46,155 bases of DNA from positions 1 through 46,155 of the forward strand of contig NZ_JACJPF010000061.1 of assembly GCF_014695915.1 (NCBI RefSeq), in the 5' to 3' direction. The position numbers and the translations under genes are program-made. The notes under the pieces are model-generated. The model was not told the origin of the DNA. It did not search any database and saw only the letters and a program-made list of their open reading frames with translations. The stretch comes from Trichocoleus sp. FACHB-40. Lineage in GTDB: Bacteria > Cyanobacteriota > Cyanobacteriia > Cyanobacteriales > FACHB-T130. Each line of letters opens with the position of its first letter. The stretch's first letter is position 1. This document shows positions 24,745 through 33,756 of the stretch, one piece after another.

Positions 24745-25860
24745 TTATCCATGACTAATGACTGCTTTGTAGTAATTTTGTAGCTGACGGGTGGCAGCTG
24801 CCCAACCCCAGCGTTCGGCTTCTTTCCGGGCATTTTGCCGGAGGGTTTCTCGTTCTTGTTGATGAGCAAGGAGGCGTATTGTAGCTGCGATCGCGCCTTC
24901 TTCATCAGCTGGGTCAAATAAATATCCGTTGACTCCATCTGTCACAATGTCGGGAATCCCCCCAGAACGTGCGGCGACGACGGGACACCCAGCTGCCATT
25001 GCCTCCAGAAGCACTAATCCCAGCGTTTCGGTGCGTGAGGGGAATATAAAGGCATCAGCTGAGGCAAAGGCACTGGCGAGGTCTACGCCTGTGAGATAGC
25101 CAACAAAATTGGTGGGTGTACCAGCGAAGTATTTTTCTAAGGCTTGCCGATGGGGCCCATCCCCAACCAAGGCGAGGCGGGCGTTGGGAATTGCTTCTAA
25201 AACTGGTTTGATGCGGTCAATTTCTTTTTCTGCACCAAGACGACCTACGTAAAGCAGCAAGGGGCTGTCTGGATGACCTTGGGTTAAACGCCTACGCATT
25301 TCCTGGCTTGCTAGATGCGGTTGAAACAGCTCTGTATCCACTCCTCGTTGCCACAAATCCACCCGCTCGATGCCGTGACTTGTAAGTTCCTGCATCATCG
25401 CTGTGGAGGTGCAGAGATTTAACCGGGCTTGGTTGTGAGCTGATTTCAGAAATTCCCACAATAAGCCTTCTAGGATTCCCCAGCCGTAGTGGTGGAGGTA
25501 TTGGGGCAGATGAGTATGGTAAGACGCTACCAAGGGTACTCGCATCGTCTTGGCGTAATATATCCCCGCTAACCCCAGAATTGCGGGGTTGACGACATGA
25601 ATTGTATCTGGCTGAAACTTTTCTAGCTCATACCCTATTGCTGGGCGTGGCAAAGCCATTTTTAACTCTGGATACCAAGGCAAGGGGAAGCCAGAGACTC
25701 CGTAGATTCTGGCTCCCTTGTATTCTGTCAACCCCCCATCTGGGGAAAATATCAATACTTGGTCGCCGTTGCGCTGTAAGTGTTCAACGGTGTGGCGCAG
25801 GCGCGTCACTATGCCGTCAACCTTGGGCAAAAAGGTTTCGGTGAAAAGAGCGATTCGCAT
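24745..25860 (-). CDS. sqdX: Sulfoquinovosyltransferase (SqdX-type GT4)
   Basis: 371 residues, GT-B fold, glycosyltransferase family 4. SqdX transfers sulfoquinovose from UDP-sulfoquinovose to diacylglycerol to make the thylakoid lipid SQDG. MRIALFTETFLPKVDGIVTR, PDTIHVVNPAILGLAG, VASYHTHLPQYL, the donor-binding YVGRLGAEKEID and the ExxxxxxxE stretch ETLGLVLLEAMAAGCPVVA are characteristic. It directly follows sqdB on the same strand, 85 bp away, which fixes the substrate assignment; GT4 sequence alone would not. The spacer contains a heptamer hairpin array. Confidence 0.93.
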   Translation of the reverse strand: MRIALFTETFLPKVDGIVTRLRHTVEHLQRNGDQVLIFSPDGGLTEYKGARIYGVSGFPLPWYPELKMALPRPAIGYELEKFQPDTIHVVNPAILGLAGIYYAKTMRVPLVASYHTHLPQYLHHYGWGILEGLLWEFLKSAHNQARLNLCTSTAMMQELTSHGIERVDLWQRGVDTELFQPHLASQEMRRRLTQGHPDSPLLLYVGRLGAEKEIDRIKPVLEAIPNARLALVGDGPHRQALEKYFAGTPTNFVGYLTGVDLASAFASADAFIFPSRTETLGLVLLEAMAAGCPVVAARSGGIPDIVTDGVNGYLFDPADEEGAIAATIRLLAHQQERETLRQNARKEAERWGWAAATRQLQNYYKAVISHG

Positions 25861-25863
25861 AAT

Positions 25864-25941
25864 TTGCTAATGGCTAATGACTAATGGCTAATGGCTAATG
25901 GCTAAGGGAACAATTAGCTATTAGCTATTAGCTATTAGCAA
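25864..25941 (-). repeat. Heptamer (CTAATGG/TTAGCTA) inverted array in the sqdB-sqdX spacer
   Basis: Positions 25864-25905 contain tandem CTAATGG/CTAATGA heptamers. Positions 25912-25941 contain the near-complementary ATTAGCT units. The outer ends TTGCTAAT (25864) and ATTAGCAA (25934-25941) are exact complements, so the whole spacer can fold into a long hairpin. This matches the STRR class of cyanobacterial short tandem repeats. It sits within a probable two-gene operon. Confidence 0.85.
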
Positions 25942-25945
25942 CTGA

Positions 25946-27103
<1,158 letters not shown>

Positions 27104-27368
27104 TCATTAAATCTCGCTTGCCAATACTCGGTAAATTTACCAGGTTTGGGGCCACTCTAGACCATCGAAGTGAATTACTTTCGAGCGATCGCGTAGTACA
27201 CCATACCTAAGTTTGTAGTAGCTGGATTCTTTCTCCTCTATCCTTCTGCCTTCGTCATCATTCTTTGGGCAGAAAGGTTAGCCCCTATAATCGCAACAAT
27301 GGGATCTAGTTGGAGTATTTCCACTTGCTGCATGGATTGAAGGTTGGAATCTCCAACTTTGTAACCCT

Positions 27369-27959
27369 TCAAACCTTGACTTCATCGGCGAAACTTGCCC
27401 AGCGGACGAAGTGAAACGGGCCTGCGACTGAACCCCAAATATGCTCATCCGTTTCGGGGTCGCGTCCCCGGTCAAGGCTGATAAATTTGGTGTCGTCAAT
27501 CTCGAAGGTGCTGTCAAGATAGGTGTTTTGACCTTTGCGAACCACCATGCAAGCTTTACCGGGTTCGACGTGACCTTTGAAGCTGTTGCCCGTCCACTCA
27601 ACTATCATGTTGCAACCGGGTAATTTTTCCAGATTTTCTGCTTTCAGAGTTTGCAGGCGGTTTAAATCGCGGGAAGCACCGTAGAACTGTTCTGCTTGCT
27701 TAACGGTGTAGTTTTCGATTTCGATGCGATCGCCTGCTGCAATCAACTTTAAAACCCGCAGCCGATAGGGGCTATTGATCATATAGTCATAAGCTTGTTC
27801 GACAAGGAAGCTCACGCCTGAGAGCAGTTCTAGAGGCAAAGGACGCATACAGACGCGAATATGGGCAAAAAAGGGCGGATTTTCAAAAGCTTGTGCTTGA
27901 TTGCTGAAGTCGGCTGCCATCAAGCGAGCTAAGGTGGCAATATCAGTAGAATGGGTCAT
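27369..27959 (-). CDS. cpcT: CpcT-type phycobiliprotein chromophore lyase
   Basis: 196 residues, the usual CpcT/CpeT length. CpcT attaches phycocyanobilin to the second Cys (about position 155) of the phycocyanin beta subunit. The N-terminal MADFSNQAQAFENPPFFAHI-like region, VCMRPLP, VEQAYDYM, YRLRVLKL, LPGCNMIVEWTG and WGSVAGPFHFVRW are typical of the lipocalin-like CpcT fold. The paralogue CpeT acts on phycoerythrin and cannot be fully excluded, but sequence character and the absence of cpe genes favour CpcT. It is divergent from the ADP-ribosylglycohydrolase gene, 80 bp away. No phycobiliprotein structural gene is in the window. Confidence 0.9.
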   Translation of the reverse strand: MTHSTDIATLARLMAADFSNQAQAFENPPFFAHIRVCMRPLPLELLSGVSFLVEQAYDYMINSPYRLRVLKLIAAGDRIEIENYTVKQAEQFYGASRDLNRLQTLKAENLEKLPGCNMIVEWTGNSFKGHVEPGKACMVVRKGQNTYLDSTFEIDDTKFISLDRGRDPETDEHIWGSVAGPFHFVRWASFADEVKV

Positions 27960-28039
27960 TGTTTATAAAAAGGCAGATATTTAGCAGCGATCCCCTTATT
28001 TTAAAACGAGCGATCGCCTCTATTGAAGGTTTGCGAACT

Positions 28040-28951
28040 ATGAATTCTCTAGAACGAATGCAGTTGTCTTTGAGTGGGCTTTCAGTCGGAGACGCACTTG
28101 GGCAAAGGTTTTTTGGGGTTGGAGAACAGCTGAACGAGCGAATACAACAGCGTCAGGTTCCCCCTAGGCTCTGGCGTTATACTGACGATACCGAGATGGC
28201 ACTTTCGATTGTGCAGACATTGTGGCGTTACGGGCGGATCGATCCCGATGTCCTAGCCCAATCGTTTGCCGAACGGTATAACCCTTCACGGGGCTATGGT
28301 GCTGGGGCGCAGCGGCTGTTAGTCAAGCTTCAATGGGGAGCAGACTGGCGAGTTGAGGCTTCACAGATGTTCGGGGGAAGCGGTTCTTATGGCAATGGTG
28401 CGGCGATGCGAGTAGCACCTTTGGGCGCTTACTTTGCCGACAATTTAGCAGCGGTGCGGGAAAATGCGATGCTCTCAGCTCAACCAACGCACGCACATCC
28501 AGAGGGCATTGCTGGGGCTGTTGCTGTCGCTGTTGCGGCTGCACTTGCCTTTCAGGTAGGGGAAGGTGAGTGTATGCAGCCTGTACAATTTCTAGAACTT
28601 GTTGCCGAAAACGTTCCTGAAAGCGAAACTCGTAGCGGCATTAAGCAAGCAGCAACGATTTACACCACATCTCCATCGGTAGTAGCACAACAACTGGGTT
28701 CGGGATACAAAATTTCCGCTCAAGATACAATACCTTTTGCCCTCTGGTGTGCCGCCCATCATCTGGAAGACTATCAGGAAGCTTTCTGGGCAACACTGAG
28801 CGGTTTAGGAGATATGGATACAAATTGCGCCATTGTCGGCGGTATCGTTGCCCTCTCCGCACGCCAACGAGGAATACCCGCCGACTGGATTGAGTCGCGG
28901 GAGCCTTTTCCTGATGATTTTTTAAGGGTTTTGATAGACAAAAGTCATTAA
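28040..28951 (+). CDS. ADP-ribosylglycohydrolase family protein
   Basis: 303 residues from the ATG at 28040, which has a GAAGG about 11 bases upstream. A TTG at 27959 would overlap the divergent cpcT start and adds no conserved sequence. The fold is all-helical with a binuclear Mg site. Motifs visible are GLSVGDALGQRFFG, YTDDTEMAL (TDDT at residues 48-51), GSYGNGAAMRVAPLG, THAHPEGIAGAVAVA and GDMDTNCAIVGGIVAL. All key acidic metal ligands appear present, so it is probably an active hydrolase that removes ADP-ribose from a protein or nucleic acid. The substrate is unknown, and no partner ADP-ribosyltransferase is nearby. It converges on the next minus-strand gene with a 29-bp gap. Confidence 0.9.
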   Translation: MNSLERMQLSLSGLSVGDALGQRFFGVGEQLNERIQQRQVPPRLWRYTDDTEMALSIVQTLWRYGRIDPDVLAQSFAERYNPSRGYGAGAQRLLVKLQWGADWRVEASQMFGGSGSYGNGAAMRVAPLGAYFADNLAAVRENAMLSAQPTHAHPEGIAGAVAVAVAAALAFQVGEGECMQPVQFLELVAENVPESETRSGIKQAATIYTTSPSVVAQQLGSGYKISAQDTIPFALWCAAHHLEDYQEAFWATLSGLGDMDTNCAIVGGIVALSARQRGIPADWIESREPFPDDFLRVLIDKSH

Positions 28952-28980
28952 AAGTGCAAAATTTAAAAGACAGATTCTTT

Positions 28981-29418
28981 TTAATTTTTTACTTGTTCCT
29001 CCACTGGCGGACATACAGATTTATAGAAATCCTCAATGATACTTCCGGGTTGAATTTGCATTTCTAGCAATTTGTCTTCTTTGCCTATATCGTTTTCAGA
29101 AACAATGCGACCATTGGGATCAAAACGAATCGACCGCCGCCAGCGGAATAAGCCTTTTTTACAGTTTATGGAATGATAATTATCTACTCCAAAAGCGCCG
29201 TCAGGTTGAGGAGTTGTAAAGAGGTTACGCCGCCAGAATTCTACAATATCCCCCTTCCTAACTATGCGCTCCGGGTCGATATATATGGGGGTGTTGTCGG
29301 GTGATTTGCTGATTTCCACCCAAGATGCGATCGCGCTCAAACTAGCATTGATGGCGATGAAGCTTATCCCGGATACTAGAGCTATGCGCGACAGTTGAAG
29401 TTTTAGCAGCTTATTCAT
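28981..29418 (-). CDS. Secreted surface-adhesin-E-like protein
   Basis: 145 residues from the ATG at 29418, preferred because it begins a signal peptide (MNKLLKLQLSRIALVSGISF, cleavage near ASLSAIA). A start at 29493 would place 25 extra residues ahead of it. The mature part has the pattern WVEISKSPDNTPIYIDPERI, VEFWRRNLF, a middle Cys (INCKKG) and the C-terminal PGSIIEDFYKSVC. This resembles the Adhesin_E family of small secreted beta-rich proteins; the two Cys may form a disulfide. The function in cyanobacteria is unknown, and despite the family name adhesion is not shown. It follows the phytase-like gene on the same strand after a 138-bp gap. Confidence 0.7.
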   Translation of the reverse strand: MNKLLKLQLSRIALVSGISFIAINASLSAIASWVEISKSPDNTPIYIDPERIVRKGDIVEFWRRNLFTTPQPDGAFGVDNYHSINCKKGLFRWRRSIRFDPNGRIVSENDIGKEDKLLEMQIQPGSIIEDFYKSVCPPVEEQVKN

Positions 29419-29556
29419 TGGCTTACAAAAATTATTCCTAATTTCTTGGAAGTGTTTAATTTGGTTGAAAAGTAAAAAGAACAAATTATTCATTTGTTTC
29501 TTTTTACTTTAACTCTCCCCTTGTTCAGGTAATTTGGGGGAAGCGCATTTTATTTT

Positions 29557-30738
29557 TCAACGCCCATTTTTAAGACGAAACAAAAAAAACTTAGTTACTT
29601 GCTCAGGTTGGAAATTATCATCGCTAACCAGAAGTAAACTTTGGCTGCCATCAGGTAAACGAGGGCCAAAAGTCATCCCTTCAAAGTTCGCTAAAGCCAC
29701 ACCTAATTCATCCAAGTTTAATAGTAACTTTTTCTTGACTGGGTTAATTCCACTAACCTCACCCTTGAGGCTGGGAACCCGAGAAATATCAGTGGCTCCG
29801 CCAGTTGCTGCTTGATAAATCCGCACACTAAAACCTAATAAACTCAAAGAACGTTCTAAAGTGAGAAAATGCCCACCCGTATCCACAGCTAATAACTCCG
29901 CCAAGCCATCTTTTAATGCCGCACTGGGGGGAGGCTCCATTTGATATAAATGTTCGGCAATTACCAGCGGAGGCCCATCGGTGATTAAATAGTGCAGTAA
30001 CCGACATTTGGCTCCCTGGTTAGAGTTAGCTGGTTCTTTATCCTGCATCAAAGATGATTCTGTAGCTGTAAATAAGCGAATTGCTTCTCCTTTAGCGGGA
30101 ATAGTACCGAAGGGACTAAGGGTGAGTGATTCAAATCCTAAGTTATTTTGAATGCCAGTTGTTGCGTCTTTATTTGATTTTGTAGCATCAACAAGATAAC
30201 GCTCTGGGATGGGCAAAGTTTGCCGTAGCCGTCCGGTTTCTAAGTCAAATTCGCCTACAACTGGAGAAACGCCATTAGGGGGAATGCCTTCGCTAGCGAT
30301 AAATACGGATTTTTGGGGAGTAATGGCAATTCCTTCAGTATCCAAGGTGCCTTTAGGATAAGTTTTGCCTTGCTCGTCGGTGAGAAAGGTAACGTCTTCA
30401 ACTTCTACTTTCTGAAGGCTGATCTGGCGATCGCTATCATCATTTAAAATTAGCTTCAGCGTGTAGAATCGGGCGGGAGCAAACGTGCCACGATCATCGG
30501 AAATGGCATAGAAACGGTTTTGCTGTCGGTCGTAGGTCAGTCCCGATAAGCCCCCAACGGGTGTATCCTTAAATTTCATCTTGGGCAGCTGGTACTCTCC
30601 CAAAAAATCTAGGGATAGATCCAGAAACACCCGATCTCGTGCCACCCCTGGCTGGATGCCACAGGAAGTGAGAAAAATTAAGAATGCGATCGCTATGCCT
30701 AAAAGCCTTGGTAGCGACCTAAATTTGCTCCGGTTCAC
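29557..30738 (-). CDS. Phytase-like (esterase-like) lipoprotein
   Basis: 393 residues with a GTG start at 30738, supported by AGGAGAG five bases upstream. The N-terminus is a lipoprotein signal (LLGIAIAFLIFLTSCG, lipidated Cys26). The rest is the phytase-like beta-propeller domain: GGLSGLTYDRQQNRFYAISDD, LDTEGIAI, FIASEG, NLGFESLTLSPFG, LLAVDTGGHFLTLERSL and FEGMTFGPRLPDGSQSLLLVSD. Annotation pipelines call this family 'esterase-like activity of phytase'. True phytase activity is not established for these cyanobacterial members, and the substrate is unknown. It is divergent from the TPR gene (103-bp gap) and is probably anchored in the periplasm. Confidence 0.88.
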   Translation of the reverse strand: MNRSKFRSLPRLLGIAIAFLIFLTSCGIQPGVARDRVFLDLSLDFLGEYQLPKMKFKDTPVGGLSGLTYDRQQNRFYAISDDRGTFAPARFYTLKLILNDDSDRQISLQKVEVEDVTFLTDEQGKTYPKGTLDTEGIAITPQKSVFIASEGIPPNGVSPVVGEFDLETGRLRQTLPIPERYLVDATKSNKDATTGIQNNLGFESLTLSPFGTIPAKGEAIRLFTATESSLMQDKEPANSNQGAKCRLLHYLITDGPPLVIAEHLYQMEPPPSAALKDGLAELLAVDTGGHFLTLERSLSLLGFSVRIYQAATGGATDISRVPSLKGEVSGINPVKKKLLLNLDELGVALANFEGMTFGPRLPDGSQSLLLVSDDNFQPEQVTKFFLFRLKNGR

Positions 30739-30841
30739 CGACTCTCTCCTAAACTTGACTGTTCATCTGGAAACTCTGGTTTTACTGTAACAGTCGAAAA
30801 ACTATGAAGTATAAAGTATCAAATATTATCTTGTATCTAAT

Positions 30842-32143
30842 ATGCAGAAGTTAATGGCTCAGGTGTGGTATAAGCAACGTCCCTCAAAAGCACTCTTTTT
30901 AGGAATTACCGCCTTGTTCCTGCTGTGTTCGGGTTCTGTCGGTTGGGCAGCTGATGATGATAAACCCAAAATCAACCCCCTGGAAATAACGACACCCGAT
31001 CCGCTGTTGCCTTCTCCACCAGTAGAGCGTCCCGCTACCCCCCAAGAAATCCGCCTATTGAGAGAGGCTTTGGATGATTTAAACGCCCAAGCAACTGAAC
31101 AGCTAAAAGCAGGCAATGCACCAGCAGCTTTTGAAATTTGGTATCGGGAACTGCGCTTGCGGCGATCGCTTGGTACTGTCGAAGAGGTGCAAGCATTGGG
31201 ACGGATTGGCGATATTGCCTGGACGAATAATCAAAAAGCTGATTTGCAAATTATCACCCAGCGTCTGCAAACGATTCGGGCTGAGGCGTTGGGAAAGCCG
31301 ATCCGCAAAAACGAGAAGCGTCCTTTGGGGACAGCAGATGTTCCTGCTACCGTAACTGATGTCACACCAGAAAATGCGGAGCTTTTGCAAGCTTTGGGTC
31401 AAGCTTACCAGCAAATTCGCTTAGCTGGTGAAGCTGTGGAGATTTATCAACTAATTTTAGCTGATGCGCGCCAGCGCCAAGATGCTGCGACAGAAGAAGC
31501 AACGCTGAAGACAATTGCCCAAGGCCACATGAGTTGGTTTGATTATCCCAAAGCGGCGGCAGCTTATGAGGAGTTGCTGGTTTTGGCGAGTCAAAAAGGC
31601 GATCGCGTTAGCGAAGTCGTTTATCTACAACAACTGGCGTATATTTACGACAAGGTAAAGCAACCGGAAAATTCTCTCAAGTTTAAGCAACAGCTTTTGC
31701 AAAACTACCTCACCGATCCGCAAGCTGCAAATCAAATCCCAGCGATTAAGATAGCGATCGCAGACGACTATCAAGCCCTCAACCCACCAAACCCAGATGC
31801 GGCAAGTCAAAACTATCAGGAAGCCTATAATCTAGCATGGACTTTGCAACAGTTTGCCTCTGCCAGCGAAGCCTTGAAAAAACTAGGCGATTTGTACCGA
31901 AATTATAAAAAGCCGGATTTTGCTTTGCAGGTTTATCAAGTCTTATTGAAGGTAGATCAGCAGTCGTACAATTACTACAACTTGATGAATACCTACGATC
32001 AAATGGGACAAATTTATTTGGAACGTGGGGACATGGAGCAAGCCAAGACAGCATTTCAACAAGGGCTGCAATTAGCAAAGTCTTTGAAGTACCAAGAAAA
32101 TTACTTTGTCACTCAGATTGAACGAGTGAGTAAGCAAGATTAG
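30842..32143 (+). CDS. Secreted/periplasmic TPR protein
   Basis: 433 residues. The ATG at 30842 is used; an ATG at 30854 also precedes the signal peptide (ALFLGITALFLLCSGSVGWA). A Pro-rich linker (DPLLPSPPVERPATPQE) follows. From about residue 75 onward there are at least six tetratricopeptide-like helical pairs, such as AAFEIWYRELRLRRSLG, AVEIYQLILADARQRQD, AAAYEELLVLASQKGD, FALQVYQVLLKVDQQSY and AKTAFQQGLQLAKSLKY. It likely acts as a periplasmic protein-interaction scaffold. No enzymatic domain is seen and the partner is unknown. It converges on the ABC permease gene with a 41-bp gap. Confidence 0.85.
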   Translation: MQKLMAQVWYKQRPSKALFLGITALFLLCSGSVGWAADDDKPKINPLEITTPDPLLPSPPVERPATPQEIRLLREALDDLNAQATEQLKAGNAPAAFEIWYRELRLRRSLGTVEEVQALGRIGDIAWTNNQKADLQIITQRLQTIRAEALGKPIRKNEKRPLGTADVPATVTDVTPENAELLQALGQAYQQIRLAGEAVEIYQLILADARQRQDAATEEATLKTIAQGHMSWFDYPKAAAAYEELLVLASQKGDRVSEVVYLQQLAYIYDKVKQPENSLKFKQQLLQNYLTDPQAANQIPAIKIAIADDYQALNPPNPDAASQNYQEAYNLAWTLQQFASASEALKKLGDLYRNYKKPDFALQVYQVLLKVDQQSYNYYNLMNTYDQMGQIYLERGDMEQAKTAFQQGLQLAKSLKYQENYFVTQIERVSKQD

Positions 32144-32184
32144 CTCAATAGCGCCTGCCCAGACGTAAGAGAAAGCGCGATCGC

Positions 32185-33210
32185 TTAATAGCGAATCCGA
32201 GGATCGATATAGGCATTAATGATGTCAATCAAAATGCTGGCAAATACCACAATTGAGGCAAAAAATATCATGATGCCTTGAACTGTGGGGTAATCTCGTA
32301 AAGAAATTGCCTCATACAAACGATTACCTAATCCGGGCCAAGAGAAGGTAACTTCTGTTAAAACGGCACCGCCTAGCAAAGCAGCAAGAGTTAACCCCAG
32401 GACGGTAATCACGGGTATCATGGCATTTTTCAAGGCGTGGGCAAAGAGAATCCGCCTTTCGGGAATGCCTCTGGCTCTTGCGGCTTCTACATAATCTGCT
32501 TTCAAAGTTTGCTTCAAATTCACTCGCACAATCCGCTCAAAAATCCCGCTGAGGAGGATTCCTAGTGTCAGGCTAGGGAGGGCAAGATGATGTAAAGCGA
32601 TGAAAAATTGGCTGAAGTTACCGCTTAAGAGGCTGTCAATAGTGTAAAGACCTGTGATGCTGGGGGGAGCCTGTAATGTTAGGGGAAAGCGCGATCCCAG
32701 AGGAAACCAACCCAACTGTACTGAGAAAATCAGCTGTAGGATCATCCCCACCCAAAATAAAGGCAGCGAGTAGCTGATGATGCCAAATAAACGCCCACCA
32801 GCGTCTAAAGCGGTTCCGGGACGGGAGGCGGAAAGGATACCAACACCAACGCCAACAATAAATGCGATCGCCATACTAAAGACCGCTAATTCCACCGTCG
32901 CCGGGAAGTATTGCCCAATTACCTCCCACACCTCTAGCCCGCGACTGGTGATAGATTTACCTAAATCTAGATGCAGTAAATCTCCTAAATAGCGAATGTA
33001 TTGCACCCACAGCGGGTCAGATAGCCCCAATTCTTGACGATATCTTACCTTGACATCTTCTGGGGCGCGACCGCCTAAAACCGCATCGACTGGATCTCCT
33101 GGTGTCGCCCGGAGGAGCAAAAATACGATGGTAACAATTGTCCACAGCATTAAAGGTGCTAGAAGGACACGGGCGAAAATGTAATATTGTAGGGCTTTAG
33201 AACGTGACAT
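32185..33210 (-). CDS. ABC transporter permease, DppB/OppB type
   Basis: 341 residues with the standard six membrane helices of a peptide/nickel importer permease. The N-terminus MLWTIVTIVFLLLRATPGDPVD is characteristic. The cytoplasmic coupling loop reads EAARARGIPERRILFAHALKNA, a typical EAA motif. The C-terminus FASILIDIINAYIDPRIRY fits the DppB group. The substrate-binding lipoprotein of the same system is upstream on the same strand at 33757-35388, but a four-helix-bundle gene lies between them. No DppC-type permease or ATPase is present in the window, so those parts must be encoded elsewhere, as is often the case in cyanobacteria. Confidence 0.93.
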   Translation of the reverse strand: MSRSKALQYYIFARVLLAPLMLWTIVTIVFLLLRATPGDPVDAVLGGRAPEDVKVRYRQELGLSDPLWVQYIRYLGDLLHLDLGKSITSRGLEVWEVIGQYFPATVELAVFSMAIAFIVGVGVGILSASRPGTALDAGGRLFGIISYSLPLFWVGMILQLIFSVQLGWFPLGSRFPLTLQAPPSITGLYTIDSLLSGNFSQFFIALHHLALPSLTLGILLSGIFERIVRVNLKQTLKADYVEAARARGIPERRILFAHALKNAMIPVITVLGLTLAALLGGAVLTEVTFSWPGLGNRLYEAISLRDYPTVQGIMIFFASIVVFASILIDIINAYIDPRIRY

Positions 33211-33255
33211 TTGAAATGGGGAATGGGGAATGGGGGAATGGGGAATTGGGGATTG
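33211..33255 (-). repeat. GGGGAAT heptamer array
   Basis: Tandem GGGGAAT/GGGGATT units, some with one extra G, fill the spacer between the permease start and the four-helix-bundle stop. The complementary array occurs on the other side of the four-helix-bundle gene (33715-33755), so the two arrays are inverted with respect to each other. Confidence 0.85.
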
Positions 33256-33615
33256 CTAATTGCCACGAGATTTTAAGTAGGCATTTAGCTTGGGTGGCAG
33301 TTCATCAATGATTGGTTTGAGTTTGGTTACTTGTTCATGTGTCAAGAGCTGTCGAGCGTATGCTAACCTCAACAAACTTATTGTTTCGTATAAAGACCCT
33401 CTAGCAATCTTTATAAAACGCCGATTGTCTTGGAAATTGTACCGACCTCTTCCTTCAGCAATATTGGCACAGACGCTATCTGCGGCACGAACAATTTGTT
33501 TACCAAGTGTCTGTTTAGCAAAATCGTCCCATTGCTTAACAATATGCCAAATTTGATTTGCTAAACTCTCAGCTAACTTGTAAACATCCAAATCCTCAAA
33601 ATCTGGTCTTCCCAT
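33256..33615 (-). CDS. Four-helix-bundle protein (S23/IVS type)
   Basis: 119 residues. The sequence FEDLDVYKLAESLANQIWHIVKQW, LGKQIVRAADSVCANIAEGRGR, FIKIARGSLYETISLLRLA and a terminal helix match the four-helix-bundle family first found in 23S rRNA intervening sequences and now known as free-standing genes in many bacteria. The central SVCANIAEGRGR motif is diagnostic. Its biochemical role is not established; nucleic-acid or ribosome association has been suggested for relatives. It interrupts a transporter permease/binding-protein pair and is bordered on both sides by inverted GGGGAAT arrays, which suggests insertion as a unit. Confidence 0.9.
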   Translation of the reverse strand: MGRPDFEDLDVYKLAESLANQIWHIVKQWDDFAKQTLGKQIVRAADSVCANIAEGRGRYNFQDNRRFIKIARGSLYETISLLRLAYARQLLTHEQVTKLKPIIDELPPKLNAYLKSRGN

Positions 33616-33642
33616 GCTTACCCCATTAACTACTAAGCCGAT

Positions 33643-33665
33643 AGGAGTAATTAGACATTACTCCT
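33643..33665. repeat. Short perfect hairpin upstream of the four-helix-bundle gene
   Basis: AGGAGTAAT (33643-33651) and ATTACTCCT (33657-33665) form a 9-bp perfect stem with a 5-nt loop. It lies between the binding-protein gene and the four-helix-bundle gene on the transcribed minus strand. On that strand AGGAGTAAT lies about 40 bases before the start codon, so it is too far to act as the ribosome-binding site. Confidence 0.6.
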
Positions 33666-33670
33666 GAAAG

Positions 33671-33755
33671 TCGGTAATTGGGAATAGATAATTGGGGAAA
33701 AGAAAAACCAACAAAAGAATCTTCCAATTCCCAATTCCCCATTCCCAATTCCCTA
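33671..33755 (-). repeat. ATTGGGGA/TTCCCAAT inverted heptamer array
   Basis: The left part (33671-33700) has AATTGGGAATAG and AATTGGGGAA units. The right part (33719-33755) has CCAATTCCCAATTCCCCATTCCC. These are mutually complementary and can fold as a hairpin. The right part is also complementary to the array at 33211-33255. It fills the spacer between the substrate-binding-protein stop and the four-helix-bundle gene. Confidence 0.8.
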
Positions 33756-33756
33756 T

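Noticed and set aside
25864-25941. Regular short repeats that might suggest a CRISPR array
   Set aside because: The units are contiguous 7-mers without unique spacers, and there are no cas genes. They fit STRR-type repeats.
27193-27206. GTAN8TAC match resembling an NtcA site upstream of sqdB
   Set aside because: No TAN3T -10 element lies at the required 20-24 bp distance in either direction, and sqdB is not an expected nitrogen-control gene.
27959-28039. TTG-initiated 27-residue N-terminal extension of the ADP-ribosylglycohydrolase
   Set aside because: It would overlap the divergent cpcT start, has no conserved sequence, and the ATG at 28040 directly precedes the family domain.
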